NCBI GenBank assembly: GCA_950022655.1
Contig: OX465587.1
Coordinates: 29,081,716-29,145,715, forward strand
DNA from: Alentia gelatinosa
Taxonomy: Eukaryota; Annelida; Polychaeta; Phyllodocida; Polynoidae
DNA: 64,000 nt
Direction: 5' to 3'
The position numbers and the translations under genes were made by a program. Shown piece after piece: positions 34,970 to 47,849 of the stretch. Within the stretch, counting starts at the first letter, position 1, and the number at the start of each line of letters is the position of its first letter. Under the pieces are notes generated by a model, which made no database searches, was not told where the DNA came from, and was given only the letters and a program-made list of their open reading frames with translations.

Positions 34970-35180
34970 CTTTATTGAGAGAGAGAGACAGAGATAGGGA
35001 GAGACAGGCAGGGATAGAGAGACAGAGATTGGCAGAGACAGAAATGATATAGACAGAGACAGAGGGACAGGGATAAAGATAGAGACAGAGAGGGAGACTG
35101 AATGAAAAAGAGACAGACAGAGAGACAGAACGATGCAGAGACACAGAGACAGACAGAAAAGAACAGAGATAGAGACAGAG
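34970..35180. repeat. AGAGAC-type simple repeat
   Basis: Imperfect (AGAGACAG)n purine tract. Another follows at 35626-35712 together with two copies of CTGTAGAGTTTTCAGAAGAA. The S/L-rich minus-strand frames over it are artefacts. Confidence 0.88.
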
Positions 35181-35182
35181 AC

Positions 35183-35590
35183 TTTATCATCAATCGTATA
35201 CAAACCCCCCATTGAAAATGTACGGGGACTCAGTAAACCACGACCCATTGTATAAAACCTGTCTGATCCCATAACTGTGGTATACGGATTCAAACCTGTA
35301 GTATACGGGCTCAAAACCATGGTATATGGGGAAAATAGTCCCTTTTGCTATAGAGCAAAGAAATAGTTCCTAATGTTATATCCTTTAATATGGCAAATAC
35401 TGGGTTTAATTTATTCGAAAAGATGGATGATAAATGCAACAAACGATGATTGTATGGACAGGCGGCTCTGTAAACCACTCGCGGTTGACCTCGTAATACA
35501 CTCGCTAGCGCTCGTGTATTACTACGCGTCAACCTCTCGTGGTTTACGGCAGCCTGTCCACAAAACCATCAATTATTGTCTATTACTTGG
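35183..35590. repeat. Family D repeat, copy 3, with complete hairpin
   Basis: CAGTAAACCACGACCCATTG and GTGGTATACGG words, then a hairpin 35440-35575 (GGACAGGCGGCTCTGTAAAC left, GTTTACGGCAGCCTGTCC right) with tip ACTCGCTAGCGCTCGTGTAT. Confidence 0.65.
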
Positions 35591-35875
35591 CTAGCAGAGC
35601 CTCCTGCCTATAGAGTTTTCAGAAGAAGGGACAGAGATAGAGACAGAGACAAAGACAGACAGGGAGACAGAACGAGACAGAGAGAGGAGAGGGACAGAGG
35701 AAGGGACAGATACCCTCAGTCCAGCAGAGCCTCCTGTCTGTAGAGTTTTCAGAAGAAGGGACAGAGACTCGTACCCCCTGATGGCACCAAACTCCTCCCA
35801 TCTCTCTACCACTAATCCCAGGATGCCCCGCGATTTATGTGACAAGCCTCGTTCTCAAAAGACAGATTTGTCCCG

Positions 35876-35920
35876 GTCACGTGAGTGATGACGTCATAGA
35901 TTAGCCCATATACCACGTGA
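35876..35920. promoter_or_regulatory. E-box / CRE / E-box cluster
   Basis: GTCACGTGA (CACGTG at 35878-35883), TGACGTCA (35889-35896) and CACGTGAC (35914-35921) lie within 46 bp, followed by a GC-richer stretch with GAGCGCGCC. These are consensus bHLH-Zip and CREB/ATF sites. Function is inferred. Confidence 0.3.
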
Positions 35921-35921
35921 C

Positions 35922-36870
35922 TTTAGAGAGGGCCCTTTGAGCGCGCCAGTCTGGGGGCTGTGTGGGAGATATAGGCGATGCACGGAGGTTAGAACGGCTT
36001 TGAAGAATATTGCCACCAAATTGGAGGGAGTAAGAGGCTTCATGGTGAAGAGCAAGATAGCGGGGAATGAGGCTCAGGCTGCCACATACGTTCCCCCATC
36101 ACTTTAGGAGTCACTTCATACAGAAGCAAAAGTATTCTGGAATTAACTAACTGTATCTATGCTGCGAGCTGATTAAAAAAAATCCAGCAGTTTGGGAAAT
36201 ACCTGAAAGAATATCTGTATGTGACGAACTTTTATACAAAAATCAAAATAAATCCTACAGTATATAAAAACATAGATATTTATCTGTGTATATCCTTTAA
36301 TATGCTTTATATATTTTAGATTTGTTAATTTTGTTAACTTTGATACCTTTTAAAACTGTCAATAAGTTTAATACAAAGTATACTAAGAAAAACACATATG
36401 CAGACCTGAAAACCATCGTATTATATACCTATGGAAAAACCTTAAATAACCCAACCTCTGCTATGCAAATAGGAGTTGATACGTACCATCATACTGTGCC
36501 CTCTTATGATTGTAAGATTAGGGATAACGCAGAGTAGATAGTTTTAAGAGCGAATAGAATTTGGTTACAAAAATGAGGTTGTAAACAAGGCATAAATAGA
36601 CTATCATTGTTTTGCTAAATATCTAAATAATTATCGGTATATAATACAAGTGAAACTTGTAAACCTTATTGTGACGTCTTTCCTACCTTATTTCTTTTGC
36701 TAAAAATAGTGCACCCGCTTTGCGAGCTCGTGCAATATTTCTATCGAGAGAAATTCAGTACGAGAGGCCTTCCCAATACTGCAAACATGTTGTGACATCT
36801 GGTGGTTTTAGCATAATGTCAATTATCAGTCAAAACCGGTTTCTTGGTATTCATTCCAATTCTAAATGAG
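35922..36870. other. No supported gene
   Basis: Starts GC-richer and becomes AT-rich. The 71-codon frame at 36322 is lysine/threonine-rich with no family pattern. A short ATG frame at 36042-36110 is unassigned. Confidence 0.4.
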
Positions 36871-37159
36871 TAAGGTCCGGCGTCCATCTACTATGATATG
36901 GCTCCGATATGGTCTACGATGCACCTCCTGATAAAAAATAAAAATCGCGTCGGAAGGTCACCTAATATCGGGGCAGTTGACCACGTTTCTGCGATGAGAC
37001 ACCGATAAAAAACCCATACAATGCATGGTGGATTGGCATGTCTAGACATATGTATACGATTTTGCATCTTCCCGATATGTCTCTGATATTTGCTTTTTGT
37101 ATCGGTGACATATCGGGAGGTCTAAATTTCTATCATAGTATATTTCACGCCAGGCCTTA
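36871..37159. mobile_element. Family M MITE, second copy
   Basis: TAAGGTCCGGCGTCCATCTA on the left, CACGCCAGGCCTTA on the right. The interior matches 11935-12214 in reverse orientation (AATATCGGGGCAGTTGACCA). Confidence 0.7.
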
Positions 37160-37544
37160 TGATCATCTACTTTTTGCTTTGTATCAATACAGATGTACAC
37201 AGATCCAAGTAAACTTCAAAGATGATCAATAAAGAAATCTGAAAAAAAAGTGACGACTGTAGATGGTCTAGCAAATAGTTGTCATGTGGCCTAAATTTAA
37301 CGTTATGTCCAGTTTATCTCATCCTAATAGGTAAGTATTCGATGACGGTTCTTCTACAATGGAAAATAAATTTAATTCTGAGTCACTTTGTGAATGACAG
37401 CGCTTAATTTACACTTAAAGCCCACATCCATTAGTTTAGATGGATTGTAATTGAAGCAGGTCGCCAGGCGAATACCTACAGGGAAATTACGAGGATTGGT
37501 TTACAGAGTAATGGCAGGGTACTTGGTGATATATGAGACATGCT

Positions 37545-37770
37545 TTCCATGGTATACAAAGTTCTCATTGGAAATTGATGGGGACTCGGTAAACCATGAC
37601 TCATTGATTAAAACCTGTCAGATACCATAACCATAGTATACGGATTCAAAGCCATGGTATACGGCCTTCGAAACCATGGTATACGGGAAATAGTCTCTTT
37701 GCGCTATAGAGCAAATAGATAGTTCCGATTGTGATACCCTTTAACATGGAAATTGCTGGGTTTAATTCAT
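37545..37770. repeat. Family D repeat, copy 4
   Basis: TCCATGGTATACAAAGTTCT, CGGTAAACCATGACTCATTG and CCATGGTATACGG words; no hairpin attached. Confidence 0.55.
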
Positions 37771-38249
37771 TTTCCCCCTTAATTTTTATTGTGGTCTGCA
37801 ATTAGTTCTACAAGTTTGTCAGTGGATGTAATACATCATTATTGATTAAGTAAAAAAGCCTAATCAATACGAAAATCAATAAATACTATAGCATACCATG
37901 AAACCGAATAATTGTGCATTGTAGACTACCTACATGTAGTAAGTTAGAGGACTGTTATGGATAAAATGGGAGGTGGAAGACCGCGACAATCATGTAAGCG
38001 AACCTGTGCCAATAAAAAAAATGAAAAAATAAAAAAATACAAATATAGTATGGCCTAACAGTGGCATACAGCAACACAACCTTAAGCCTATGGAGATTTC
38101 CATGAGGGGTAGGATAAAACCTCTACATTGGCCAACAACCTTGAGTACCAGTTAACCTGATTGAGTTTGGGATGTGACTGAATCAGAGGGTATGCTGTGG
38201 TGACAGGGACCGGTTTACACGCAGCTATTTCTGGTATCTTCCCGGTAAT

Positions 38250-38480
38250 GGGAAGCCTGTGGTGGTACGACACCCGGGGGTCACAGTCCGCACTGACACC
38301 TGGCGGCAGGCGGCTCAATTAACCCGGAGTATCCGCGAAGCCGGCGAGAGACGCCACACGCTGATGACGTCACGGTTTCCGGGAAGTGTAGATATCAGTG
38401 ACGTAGAGCACATGCGGGATTCCCAAGTGACGATTATTACCCCGCATTACGATGCCAAGCACCACCCACGCTCTGCCAGT
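38250..38480. promoter_or_regulatory. CpG-rich patch with a CRE
   Basis: Many CpGs compared with the flanks, TGACGTCA at 38365-38372 followed by TTCCGGGAAGTG (ETS-like). A plus-strand frame of about 85 codons spans the patch but begins with GTG and has no family pattern. It could be a promoter, an exon or a degraded repeat. Confidence 0.25.
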
Positions 38481-39164
38481 TTTGGTGAAATAATCATCAA
38501 GTGGAAATGGGGATAATAATCGCAGGTTAACCATTTCTGCCTCAAATATTATGCAATAGACATTTTTTCCATAGGCTGGCTTCGCACCTTATCTGATTGC
38601 CTGCAGCTAAACATACACCTGGCAACGTATTCTTTAGCATTGGATGAGTGAGTGTATGGGTGTAATGCGTTTATAAATATTACCTTATTTCTAGAGGTAC
38701 TAGCGACTTCGTTGAGTCAGAGTTGGCTACCACTCCCACCCCCGACCTGTCCCTCTCATATGAACACACTTAGTTTGGCAACCAACCCCTTCTACATATC
38801 ATTTTGTGTAGCTTTGGTGGCCATTGTCTCCTATAGGTGGCGTCTTTATAGACTTTACGACACCCTGTAAAACGTGCTGATATAAAGAGTACAGAACTAA
38901 ACTGAACTTTGATATTGGCCTGGTTCGAAATAAATGATTAGAGAAAAAGCATATTTGTATAAAAGAAGAGCAAATAAAGTTTTCTTCTCACGAGATTCTC
39001 ACTCTCGTGGCCCCTCAGTCTCCAAGCCTTAGTTTGGTTCACTATGTCTCTATGTGCGGGAGAATCTCCAAGCGGATCTTACCGGAATCGTAGTTTTTAG
39101 ATATAGTAGGTAATAATAACCCCACGAAAATACGTACAGATACCTTGGTATTTTGTGAGATTCT
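38481..39164. other. No supported feature
   Basis: Unassigned AT-rich DNA before the LINE relic. Confidence 0.4.
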
Positions 39165-39369
39165 AAACTAACATTTAGCGAGCATATAAGAGGTATTATA
39201 AAAGTAGTGAACTCAAAGGTATATAAACTAGGGAAATAGGCACATGTTAACGCAGGAAGTTGCTAAGTTGATTTATACCAGTACAATTAGACCTGTATTA
39301 GAGTATTGCTCTGTTCTTTTTGGTGGAGCGAACGTAGCTGAAATGGCTAAACTACAGAGAATTGACTGA
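39165..39369 (+). pseudogene. LINE reverse transcriptase thumb-region relic
   Basis: The plus-strand frame reads AKLIYTSTIRPVLEYCSVLF followed by AEMAKLQRID. The Y...IRPVLEY.S and LQ.I strings are diagnostic of the LINE RT thumb. The part upstream of about 39240 is frameshifted and full of stops. It continues at 39370 into a MITE-like repeat also seen near 31020. Confidence 0.65.
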
Positions 39370-39668
39370 GCTATTTTCATCTCGTGGGTTTCCTTACAAG
39401 TATATAATGGATGGCCCCATATGGTAACATATATATCTAGTGACCTTTTGGCCAATAAAAAGCATGGTGAAGCTGTAAAATACGCAATCAAGGACTTAAG
39501 GCTTAACCCACCAACGTTGATTCTATGGATAATTGCATTAGACCTTGTTTCTCCTGTATTTTACAGGGCCATACCAATGAAATGTTCAGACTGCCCATTC
39601 CCACTAATGCCCATTCAATGAGATGGGCAGCTACCATGTTTTATTGATGTCTGCCGCTCCTTGAGAGG

Positions 39669-41030
39669 GTGGTTTTGTCCCACTGGATTCAGGTCAACTA
39701 GAGACTGTAAATCCGTCCCAAAGCGCTATTAACATTATGTAAGGAGGTCATGCAGGGTGATATGAAGGTCGTGGTTTACTGTGAATGCAGTCGAACCCGG
39801 CGTTTACACTGGAAGATTCTGGCCGGCGATTCTGGTATTTTGCACCTCCTGACCACTTTCAGCGGTAAAAAACTAGAAATTGTCTAGTCTAAACACCAAG
39901 TGTGTGGTGACTGCAGATTGTCTGGTTACGTCAGATTATATAATTAGGCCCTACCTGAGGACTATTGGACACGCTCTGATGTCTGCGACGATTCTGGCAT
40001 TTTGCACAGCCTGACAACTTTCATCAGTAAAAAGCTAGGAATCATTTTATGTAAACACCAAGCGTGTGGCGACTGTAGATCATCTGGTTGCATCAGATTA
40101 TACAAATAGGCACCAACTGACGACCATTGGACGCCCGCGACTATTTCAAGCGGGCTTGAATTAGTCGTCTACATGGGCAGCATTTCTTTGAAAACTTACT
40201 CGTCAGTGTAAACGCTTGAGTACATTTTGATGTCAATGACTTTTGCGATGAACATTGCCATCACCTAATGTCTATTGGCTTGACGATCTACAGTCACTAC
40301 ATATTTACACCTTCATGTAAAGGAGGGTGGGTTCGGACCACTAGGTTCAGGTCAACCATAGGCCGTAGAACGGTCCCAAGGCGCTCTCAACACTATGTAA
40401 GGAGGTCAGGGTGAAGGTCATGGTTTGCTGTGAATGCAGTCTATTTTATTACCCACCGATTACGGAGTCTCCATAAGAAATGTATAGGGCACCTAGAATT
40501 AGCTACCAGGAGATTCTGGCATGCCAGAATCTACTACAGGAGATTCCGGGAAAATAGTCCTGTCCATAATGAGGTTGAATCATCATGTACTTCGAAATAA
40601 GTTTCTTGAATGTTCATTCATTGCTAATTATTTAATAATGCTATCAGTGTCATATTACACTTTGCATGCTAAAAGTACAGGTTAATGGCGAACTTTATTA
40701 TTGGTGAAAGTCTACACCGAATTACTGCCAGACTTGACAGTGCTGTGATGTCTGGAACTAAATGGCTTACAGAAACTGTTTAATTGCAATAGATTAGTTA
40801 TCAATCTTGTAGGTGGGTAATCAATACAATAACGACTGGTTTTTATATGAATGACCGTAATCGCCTCCTAGTAGACAACGTAATATCCCCGCTAATCACT
40901 CGGATATTACTACGCGTCAACTATTCGGAGATTACGGCCACTCGTACATAAAACCAGTCATTATTGTGTATGTATTCCTTATATGGCAATGAAGGCAGTG
41001 GGACACCTCCTTGCACAGGGGAATGCATGA
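39669..41030. repeat. Two family F copies broken by family C and family K elements
   Basis: Family F (ATTCAGGTCAAC, ATGTAAGGAGGTCATGCAGG) at 39669-39796 runs into family C sequence (CCCGGCGTTTACACTGGAAG, to about 40325). A second family F copy starts at 40330, is broken at 40441 by family K plus hairpin (to 40978), and resumes with TATTCCTTATATGGCAATGA. The uninterrupted order is seen at 15700-15830. Confidence 0.65.
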
Positions 41031-41194
41031 AGTAGCTTCTGATGGCTGATGTAATTAGGCCAGGAGTGTTAATGAGATCTGTCATTGTCCCTAATTAGGT
41101 CAGGGATGATGGGAGTTTGCTGGTCAAGTGACGGTAATGTGAGGTAAACAACCGACTGGGGGTGCATGAGCCCCTGCCGTAGGATAAAGTCTAA

Positions 41195-41515
41195 AGGTAA
41201 ATCCTATCGTAAAACTGGATGAGTTTTAATCTTGCCCACCATATGCCACGACTGGATTTTGGCATAGTGATTTCATTAGGCGAAGCCAAGTGAAGTCCGA
41301 AGCCAAAACTCTAGGAGAGGAATGCAGTGGCCACGATTAAAACGAATCAGGTTTTGATTTTATCCTACCCGGTCTCCTAGATTTTGGAATATTACGTGAT
41401 AACATTTCTGTCTGCCACTAGTGGCGTACAAAACCGCGTATGTCAGTTAGCGTGGCATATGGAAACTCAATGTTAAGCCTATAGGATTTTATATTAGGGG
41501 AAGGATAATACAATT
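41195..41515. mobile_element. Family B MITE, inverted copy
   Basis: CGTAAAACTGGATGAGTTTT at the left, GATTTTATCCTACCCGGTCT in the middle and ATATTAGGGGAAGGATAATA at the right: the reverse of 3824-4113. Confidence 0.65.
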
Positions 41516-42029
41516 CACTATCTTAATCCCTGAATCGAGAATATCGTAAAACTGGATGAGTTTAAATGTTGGCTCCCGTATGCAATGACTGAAGTTTGGC
41601 GGAGTGAAATCTATAGCCAAAACTCCAGGAGTATTCTATTCTAAATGAACAAATGGCGTTATGGATGGGTCTGGTTTCATAAATCACTTGTAATATTCTT
41701 TATCATGTAAGCAAACATTTGAATGGGCACTTCCAGTGCAACCGGGACTTCTTTCGTAGTAGCTCACGTTCTGGTCTCTGATTGTTCATATCCTTGGTCA
41801 GTTGTCCAATATCTAGGAGCGACATAATAGAGCATAAGTAAATTCAATGTTAAGCCTATGGTATTTTAAATTAGGAGTAGGATAAAGATAAATACAACAA
41901 TACGCTCATGATATTAGATTTAGAGTATTCTATGAAATGTTCAGCCATGGACAGGGAATAAAATAGATAACAATAATAAAGGAAAACTAAGTGTACCACT
42001 AACAGTCACACGATGGAACAATATCAAAG

Positions 42030-42620
42030 GATTCATCGGTGGTTCCCGATTGCAGATCGGTGCCGAATGGTTTGCCAATTTGAAATGACAGCTATCTTTA
42101 TGTTACTCCTTTTTCAGCATGATTTAATCAGGGAAATAGACGCACATCTAGATTCAGTTCCTGTACCTGAGTATTCTCATATGTCATTGACAATGGTGTT
42201 GTGACTGTCAGTCATGTGCCATTTCGGTCGACTATAGCCACCGATTATGCCATTTAGCACCATCGACCGATATGTCATACTTACCTGCAATAATCTTTGG
42301 GCGGAAACAAAAAGGGTCAACAATTTCCCCCCCGAGATTACAAATATCGTTCCACAAACCAACATTTGTGGCCACCAACAAAATGAAAACAAGTTCAATT
42401 AATAGGTGTCAGCCACTAAAAATCGGTCGGTGACCCACCTCCATTTCAGTCTAAAATGAGTGTCATTTCTCAACGTCACCGATTTCTATGTCAATTTAGA
42501 GAGGGTTAACCTTGTCAGATCTATACATATTGAATAGTCAGTGCACATGGCACGTATAATCAGTCGTCAGGTGGAAACAGAGTGTGTTCTTTGGGGTTAA
42601 CTATTTTTAGCATAGAAACA
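42030..42620. repeat. Family H-related repeat patches
   Basis: GGTGGTTCCCGATTGCAGAT, GCCACCGATTATGCCATTTA, GTCAGGTGGAAACAGAGTGT and similar words shared with 20200-21010. Confidence 0.45.
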
Positions 42621-42629
42621 TTCTCAAGG

Positions 42630-42978
42630 AGGACCACCGACTGACTTTAGTACATGGTGCACATGAACGGTGGGGTTTTCGTTGGCAAGTGGAAACACAA
42701 CATCAGTCAGACATAGTGCGACCACCGACTGACTTTATTACATGGTGCACATGAACGGTGGGGTTTTCGTTGGCAGGTGGAAACACAACATCAATCAGAC
42801 ATAGTACGACCACCGGCTGACTTTATTACATGGTGCACATGAACGGTGGGGTTTTCGTTGGCAGGTGGAAACACAACATCAATCAGACATAGTACGACCA
42901 CCGGCTGACTTTATTACATGGTGCACATGAACGGTGGGGTTTTCGTTGGCAGGTGGAAAAACAACATCAGTCAGACAT
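42630..42978. repeat. 87-bp tandem repeat
   Basis: Four copies of a unit with GACCACCGACTGACTTTATT, ACATGGTGCACATGAACGGT and CGTTGGCAGGTGGAAACACA. The last three are almost identical. The words belong to family H, so this is another MITE-derived array. Confidence 0.9.
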
Positions 42979-43295
42979 AGTGCGACTCTGTTTGTTCCTC
43001 ACTGGAGTCAGCAAGAGGTCACAGCAAACTTTGAGACTGATAATTTCTCCTTTCAAACACACAGCACAGTGAATTCCAGACAATAAATACATGTTTGTAT
43101 GGTGTAAACTCAACTCAATGGTTAAGTCCAATGCACATCTACTGATTTGGGGTTGAAAGATTTGTTGAATTAAACTGTTTTTTCTTTCGTGAGGGGCCTC
43201 TTCAATAATCTACCCTCCTAGAGGAAGATCCTTTTCAGTGCCTTGTACAAGGATTTGTTTGCTAAGACAGTCTTAGACAACCATGAGGTAGTCCA

Positions 43296-43598
43296 TAAAG
43301 CCGGATTCTCATCTACCGATTTTGGGTTGAACGATTAGTTCCCAAATCGTATAGGAGTCGGTCACCTTGTCGCTGGCAAATTACGTAACCCCTCATTTGA
43401 CCAGCACACTGATAAAATCTGTGTATGGTCCACTAATTGCTGGGGGAGGGCAAAGGCCAAAGAAACCGAGTGTTCACTAATCGCTTGGTAGCCTTGCCTA
43501 CCGACTCCGTTAGGATGGCTTTGCTGAGACAAGTTACCCTCCATTTGTCGCCGACAAACGCACATGAATGTTCCGAAATGGGTAGATGGGCATTGGGC
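43296..43598. mobile_element. Family A MITE
   Basis: AAAGCCGGATTCTCATCTAC on the left and GGTAGATGGGCATTGGGC on the right; right TTAA at 43599-43602, left flank decayed to ATAA. A short internal deletion removes the GCTGTCCTACAT segment present in other copies. Confidence 0.75.
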
Positions 43599-43819
43599 TT
43601 AAGTGTTCAATAAAGCTAAGCCTCATCGTCCCTGGCGTACAGAAAAGCCTCTTCATGAATGTTCCGAGATTATTGACAATGGCATCTTAAACCAAGTCAC
43701 GTGGTACGGAGGGACGTATGAATATTATTTCGTCACTCAGTGAAGAATTGGATCTGAACTCCTGCTCAGTAAATGTGAGACATTCGTTTACAGGTATTAT
43801 CAAGAAGCGCCGCGAAATT

Positions 43820-44065
43820 TCATACAATTGTTTATATGGCATGAGTTGTTTTCGTTGAATGTTATCACTCAGTGGAGCTGAGTGATATCTGTGGCAGAAG
43901 ACAAAGAATGCCATGTAAACAATTGTATGAAATTAAGTGACGTTTAGATTTTATCCTACCCTGTCACACATGTAACCTGTGGCATATAAATATTATATGG
44001 CATAACCGTGCCATACAGTCACTCCATGTTACGTCTATGGAGATTTAAATGAGGGGTAGGATAAA
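43820..44065. mobile_element. Hairpin followed by family B MITE
   Basis: AATTTCATACAATTGTTTAT and GTAAACAATTGTATGAAATT are the arms (43820-43935); TTTTATCCTACCCTGTCACA and GAGGGGTAGGATAAATTAT bound the family B part. Same pairing as at 21815-22380. Confidence 0.6.
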
Positions 44066-44243
44066 TTATAATATCCGTGATAAAACATGAGTAATAGATA
44101 ACATATATGTTTAAACATATATCATGTAACAATATGGTACGTAGATGGAAAGGACCCAAACACGACTATTCACCAGAACCCATTGTCTTTCCCGGTCAAT
44201 GCAGCATCCGCAGAACACATCCAAACAGAGGTCGTCATTCTGA

Positions 44244-44285
44244 TGACGTCACAGCGGGCAGCGTCTGACGTGGCATTGACGTCAC
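44244..44285. promoter_or_regulatory. Two CRE (TGACGTCA) sites
   Basis: TGACGTCA at 44244-44251 and 44278-44285 with TGACGTGG between. Exact CREB/ATF consensus twice in 42 bp in a CpG-richer patch. No gene can be tied to it. Confidence 0.3.
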
Positions 44286-44372
44286 AGTATTGAGACCGAA
44301 TAGACGCGGCGAAAAAGAACATTGGTGGAGAGTAATTGGAGGAGTACCTCAGACAATGTTCGCTACCAGAGG

Positions 44373-44760
44373 ACATTCAGTATATAGTGGGATCTGTGTG
44401 AGTGGTTCTACGTCTATACTCCATGCTAGGTTTGACTATCAGTATCAGACAATGTAAATTACCACAGGTGGTTCAGTATAGTGGGGTCTGTGTCTGTACT
44501 CTATGCTAGGTTTGACTGTCAGTATCAGACAATATGAATTACCACAGGTGGTTCAGTACAGTGGGGTCTGTGTCTATACTCCATGCTAGGTTTAACTGCC
44601 AGTATCAGACAATATGAATTGCAACAGTACGTTCAGTATATAGTGGGGTCTGCTGAAGTGGTCTAGGTCTATACTACATGCTAGGTCTAACTGTCAGTAT
44701 TAGGCAATGTCCGCTACCACAGGACGTTCTGTATAGTTGGGTGCTCTATGTCTATATTCC
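44373..44760. repeat. About 80-110-bp tandem repeat
   Basis: Four to five units with TATAGTGGGGTCTGTGTCTA, TACTCCATGCTAGGTTTGAC and GTCAGTATCAGACAATATGA; lengths vary by small insertions. Confidence 0.85.
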
Positions 44761-46554
44761 ATAACATATGCAACTTTTTTTTTTTTTTAGAGTTGGAACA
44801 AAATTCACCAAGGTTGATGGTCTTCCATTTTGCTTCCATATACATGTGTTCTCATAGGTTTAAAGAGCCTCCATCTGACTTCCAAACTACCACTATCTTG
44901 ACTATATCCTAGGTTATTAAACGTAGCCAGTGTAAATGAGCGTGTGGTAGAGGCTCTAAAATGCCATAATCTTAACATTGGGTGCCTCCATGTGATGGGG
45001 CGTGGTATAAAGTGCCTTTTATACAACTATTCATCTAAAATCGTGCAGACATGGTAGGAAAAATACTGAATGCCCCTCAGTGAGAATCAATATGAATTTA
45101 AGCAACTCAGACCTTACTGCTTCTATCTTCACTCGGCTGGCACCACGTAAAGATTACTATTCGTACGGGCCTTGTTGCATAAATCCAAATTGACTCTAAC
45201 TTTCTGAAGTTTTTGACTCCCACCCCTTCCTGACTTTGTACGCAATAGAACAAAGAAGGGGCATTTGCAAAATTTCTGAAATTGTTGACCCTCCTTCAGT
45301 GCGTACGTACTTTATGAATGGTCCACATGCATAGAGCCTTTTCCCGCTTGCCAAATTTGTCTTTTTATCTTTATGGTCAGACACTGGCTAATGGAATTGT
45401 AATATTGTCCCATTTATGCCTTCTATTGTAACTGCCATATTACGCCATAATCAATACAGGTGTTTCCGTTCAACGCCACCTAACAGTGAGTTCCTCACTT
45501 AGGCATTGGCTCAGACAAACATGCCCGAGTCCGGCTTCATGCCCATAGAGACATACATCATTCGCTACTTGAGTCTGAACGGTAGGTGTAACTGCAGACG
45601 TGTTGTCTTTGACGGATTAGAATGATGGAACAATCAAACTTCATAGTTGATAATTGTCATGGTTTTAACTTTGAAAAAGATAGGCCTATGATAGATAGGC
45701 CTGCCAATGTATTATTAAGTATCCAGTTTCTGGGTACCTATGTTATCTAAGAAATATCTAAAGTATTATTGAGGTGATATACATGTATGGTACAGTAAAT
45801 TGGAGCCGGAGTACCATAGAATACAGTGCAATCCTTTTTATCTCTATGGAAATAATGTACACAGGAATATGAACGTATTATGCCCATACACTCAGTGATC
45901 CAATGTTAAGATATACGTTGCCAGGGGTATGTTGGCTGCAGGCATGGCGTAACCAAGTAGATAAGGTGCGTCACCGGCCTGTGGAAGAAGGTCTATCACA
46001 ACAGGTGTATCAAATAGCTGTTTTCCACTAAATTTTAATCATTGATGTTAATCTGTTAATCCCTAAGGCACAACGCCTGGAGCTCAGACAACATCGTGAT
46101 AATAACATACCCACAATAGGTAAAACGTCAGGGCGTGTAGAGACGAGGCATAGTATTAGAGTAAGGCAGGCAGATGGAGGTTTCTATTTATACATCACCC
46201 CCCTGCTGGGTAATGGTCTACCACGACGTGCCCAGCAGCGCCGATAAGCAAAGGACGGTTAATATTTCACAATCTAAACCCAAGCAACTTTTTAAAGGCA
46301 TATCCGACAATTTGGGTAGGAAAATAACACACATGTCATTTTTCGGGATTATTGAATATGATGATTAATCAATATCATCATATTTAACTATGAAATTGGG
46401 AGTTACCCTGCTGACTTTTTATTAAGAGATCAATATTATGATGATTTTATTATAGAACATGTAAAACTTCTAAAGAGTTAGTAAAACGCATGTAGTTTTC
46501 TTTAGACTCTCGAGGAATACAGGAAATGTGGAGAACTGCACATTTATATTCTAA
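44761..46554. other. No supported gene
   Basis: A T-run (44774-44789), a family B-like fragment near 44960-45020 (CTTAACATTGGGTGCCTCCA), then unassigned DNA. Frames of 60-73 codons have no family pattern. Confidence 0.4.
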
Positions 46555-46830
46555 AAATCATAGGTCACCGTTGTAGTTTTTGAAAGAATTGGAAAAAAAA
46601 AACCTTTATTTTTCGGTACTTTTTTCCATATAAATCAATCAAATGTAAAATTGACCTATTTCAACTATTGGCTTTTAGACAATTTGGATAAAATATTAAA
46701 TCTATTAATTTATTATTAGAAATAATCGCAAGGAACCAGTTTTGACTGATAATCGGCAATATCCACCAAAAGTCACCAGCTCGCGCCACTGTGAATTGTA
46801 GGATATACCTTTAAGGGAGTAGATTTTTTC
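46555..46830. mobile_element. Family G element, one arm
   Basis: ATAGGTCACCGTTGTAGTTT, AGGAACCAGTTTTGACTGAT and TGTGAATTGTAGGATATACC match the left arm of 885-1130. Confidence 0.55.
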
Positions 46831-47089
46831 AGCATGGTTCCCAATCTCAGGAGGATACTCATCAGCATACAGAAAGCTGATAGTTTTTTTTTTTTTAAGC
46901 TGCACGCGGATCTATACTAATTAGCTTACAGGTAGTGATTTGCAAGTCTGATGATGTTCTAGATTAGTACATATAATCCATCTATAAAAAGAATCTTGAT
47001 TTTTGAATAATTTGATATTTATAGTTAATTGAGTCCCTCTATATGCAAACTCCTCAGTACACTGTTAACTGATGAATCTTAATGTGGAG

Positions 47090-47820
47090 GGTAAGACCCC
47101 GCACCCACCAACGCCGACGCGAGCCGATACAAAATGACCATATCGTAGCGCGTCGGGAGGCATATCGTAGCGCGTCGGGACGCGTCGGGACACGTCGAGA
47201 CGTGTTGGGAGGGTGCATGAAAAAGGTACCACGGTCCCGATACACCCTGATATAGCTCACGACGCAACCAGCGTGATTAACAATATTTCCTTTATAATTC
47301 CAGAAATAATGTATATTTATGGTGGATATTATACCTATAAATACAAAACAATAGTATATATGATATTGTCTAATAATATTTAATGAAAAATGAATTCCTA
47401 GTTAAAGTGTAAATTGATAGATTTAAGACCCTTATTTACCATCAACTTTCACCATTTTTACAGAACCGCATTAGCATAAAATATTCTAGGTATTCTGATA
47501 ATTTCATAATTTTCCATCGATTATTTCATATGATTTCCCGTTTAAAGTGTCATCTATACATACCGACGCGCACCGACGCAGCCCGATGCGCTACGACAAT
47601 CGATACATGATCGATTGTCATAGACCCTTTACAATATGTTTTTTTATCAGCTTGCGTCGGTCCCAACCTTGCACGTCGGGCCGCGTCGGTAGCGTTATCG
47701 TAGAAACCTGACCAACTGCCCCGATAACTCTACGATTTTGCTACGATATGGATTTTGTATCGGGAAAGCAATATCGGGACGCGTCGGTTCGCGTCGGGAG
47801 CCCGGTGGACACTCCCCCTA
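47090..47820. mobile_element. CGACGCG-rich element, copy 1
   Basis: Left end CCCCGCACCCACCAACGCCG with repeated GCGTCGGGA words, an AT-rich core, and a right part with TACGATATGGATTTTGTATC and GACGCGTCGGTTCGCG. The left 250 bp are present inverted at 53080-53348. Confidence 0.55.
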
Positions 47821-47849
47821 AAGGTTATGCTAATAAGTCTGACCACTCT

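Noticed and set aside
34961..35845. Ser/Leu-rich minus-strand frames of 60-119 codons
   Set aside because: They translate AGAGAC purine repeats and family D sequence.
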